From: Candidatus Aminicenantota bacterium
Lineage (GTDB): Bacteria; Acidobacteriota; Aminicenantia; UBA2199
NCBI GenBank assembly: GCA_030639705.1
Contig: DAOWKX010000250.1
Location: 1-14,962 of the forward strand
Length of the DNA: 14,962 bases
Direction: 5' to 3'
Positions 14,899-14,962 of this stretch are shown piece by piece. Under the pieces are notes generated by a model, which searched no databases, was not told the origin of the DNA, and was given only the letters and a program-made list of their open reading frames with translations. Both the position numbers and the translations under genes were made by a program. The number at the start of each line of letters is the position of its first letter. The stretch's first letter is position 1.

Positions 14899-14962
14899 TT
14901 AAAGGAAATCAGCATAAAAGCTTAACTACTTATATTTATTTTGCCTAAACATATCTGAAACC

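Noticed and set aside
14836..14962. Cobalamin or AdoMet riboswitch before the mttB operon
   Set aside because: The strong promoter leaves only about 28 nt of leader, and no conserved B12-box or SAM-box core is visible.
1..14962. CRISPR array, tRNA, insertion sequence or prophage
   Set aside because: No regularly spaced repeats, cloverleaf sequence, transposase or phage protein was seen on either strand.

Overview
The window looks like a piece of chromosome from an anaerobic bacterium. Corrinoid-dependent methyl transfer, a YfcC-type transporter and strong Shine-Dalgarno and sigma70-like promoter signals all fit a bacterial anaerobe. Base composition is moderately AT-rich by eye. The phylum cannot be fixed from the sequence. 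The single-chain PurL resembles the form first described from Clostridia, but that form occurs in other phyla too, so it is weak evidence. No tRNA, rRNA, CRISPR array, insertion sequence or phage gene was seen.

Layout, left to right. Positions 1-437 hold no confident gene. They contain a degenerate-looking open frame running in from the left edge (with one internal TGA), several short inverted repeats, a perfect 10-bp inverted repeat at 278-317 and a near-consensus promoter at 370-399. Two plus-strand genes follow: a YfcC-family membrane transporter (438-1865, TTG start) and an uncharacterised protein with a Cys/His cluster (1948-2697), which has its own probable promoter. The second gene converges on a long minus-strand run and overlaps hemW by 18 bp.

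Everything from 14835 down to 2680 is on the minus strand. In transcription order it is: MttB-family methyltransferase, stand-alone MetH-type reactivation protein, corrinoid protein, homocysteine S-methyltransferase, purL, rarA; then a new probable promoter, then trmJ, cysS and hemW. Gaps between genes are 1-27 bp, with one 62-bp overlap, except for 62 bp before trmJ, where the second promoter sits. This suggests two operons: mttB-to-rarA from a promoter at 14870-14898, and trmJ-cysS-hemW from a promoter at 5952-5980, possibly with read-through from the first.

The most interesting part is the first four genes of the mttB operon. MttB-type enzymes take a methyl group from a methylated (often quaternary) amine and pass it to a corrinoid protein, which normally hands it to tetrahydrofolate or coenzyme M. 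Here no pterin-binding methyltransferase is present; a Zn-type homocysteine methyltransferase starts 1 nt after the corrinoid gene. A protein matching the AdoMet-dependent reactivation domain of MetH lies between mttB and the corrinoid gene. Read together, the cassette looks like a methionine synthase split into separate chains, with the folate-binding module replaced by an amine methyltransferase. The inferred reaction is methyl-X + homocysteine giving X + methionine. Substrate and reaction are inferences. The remaining genes are housekeeping: purine synthesis, replication-fork maintenance, tRNA methylation, cysteinyl-tRNA synthesis and a haem chaperone.
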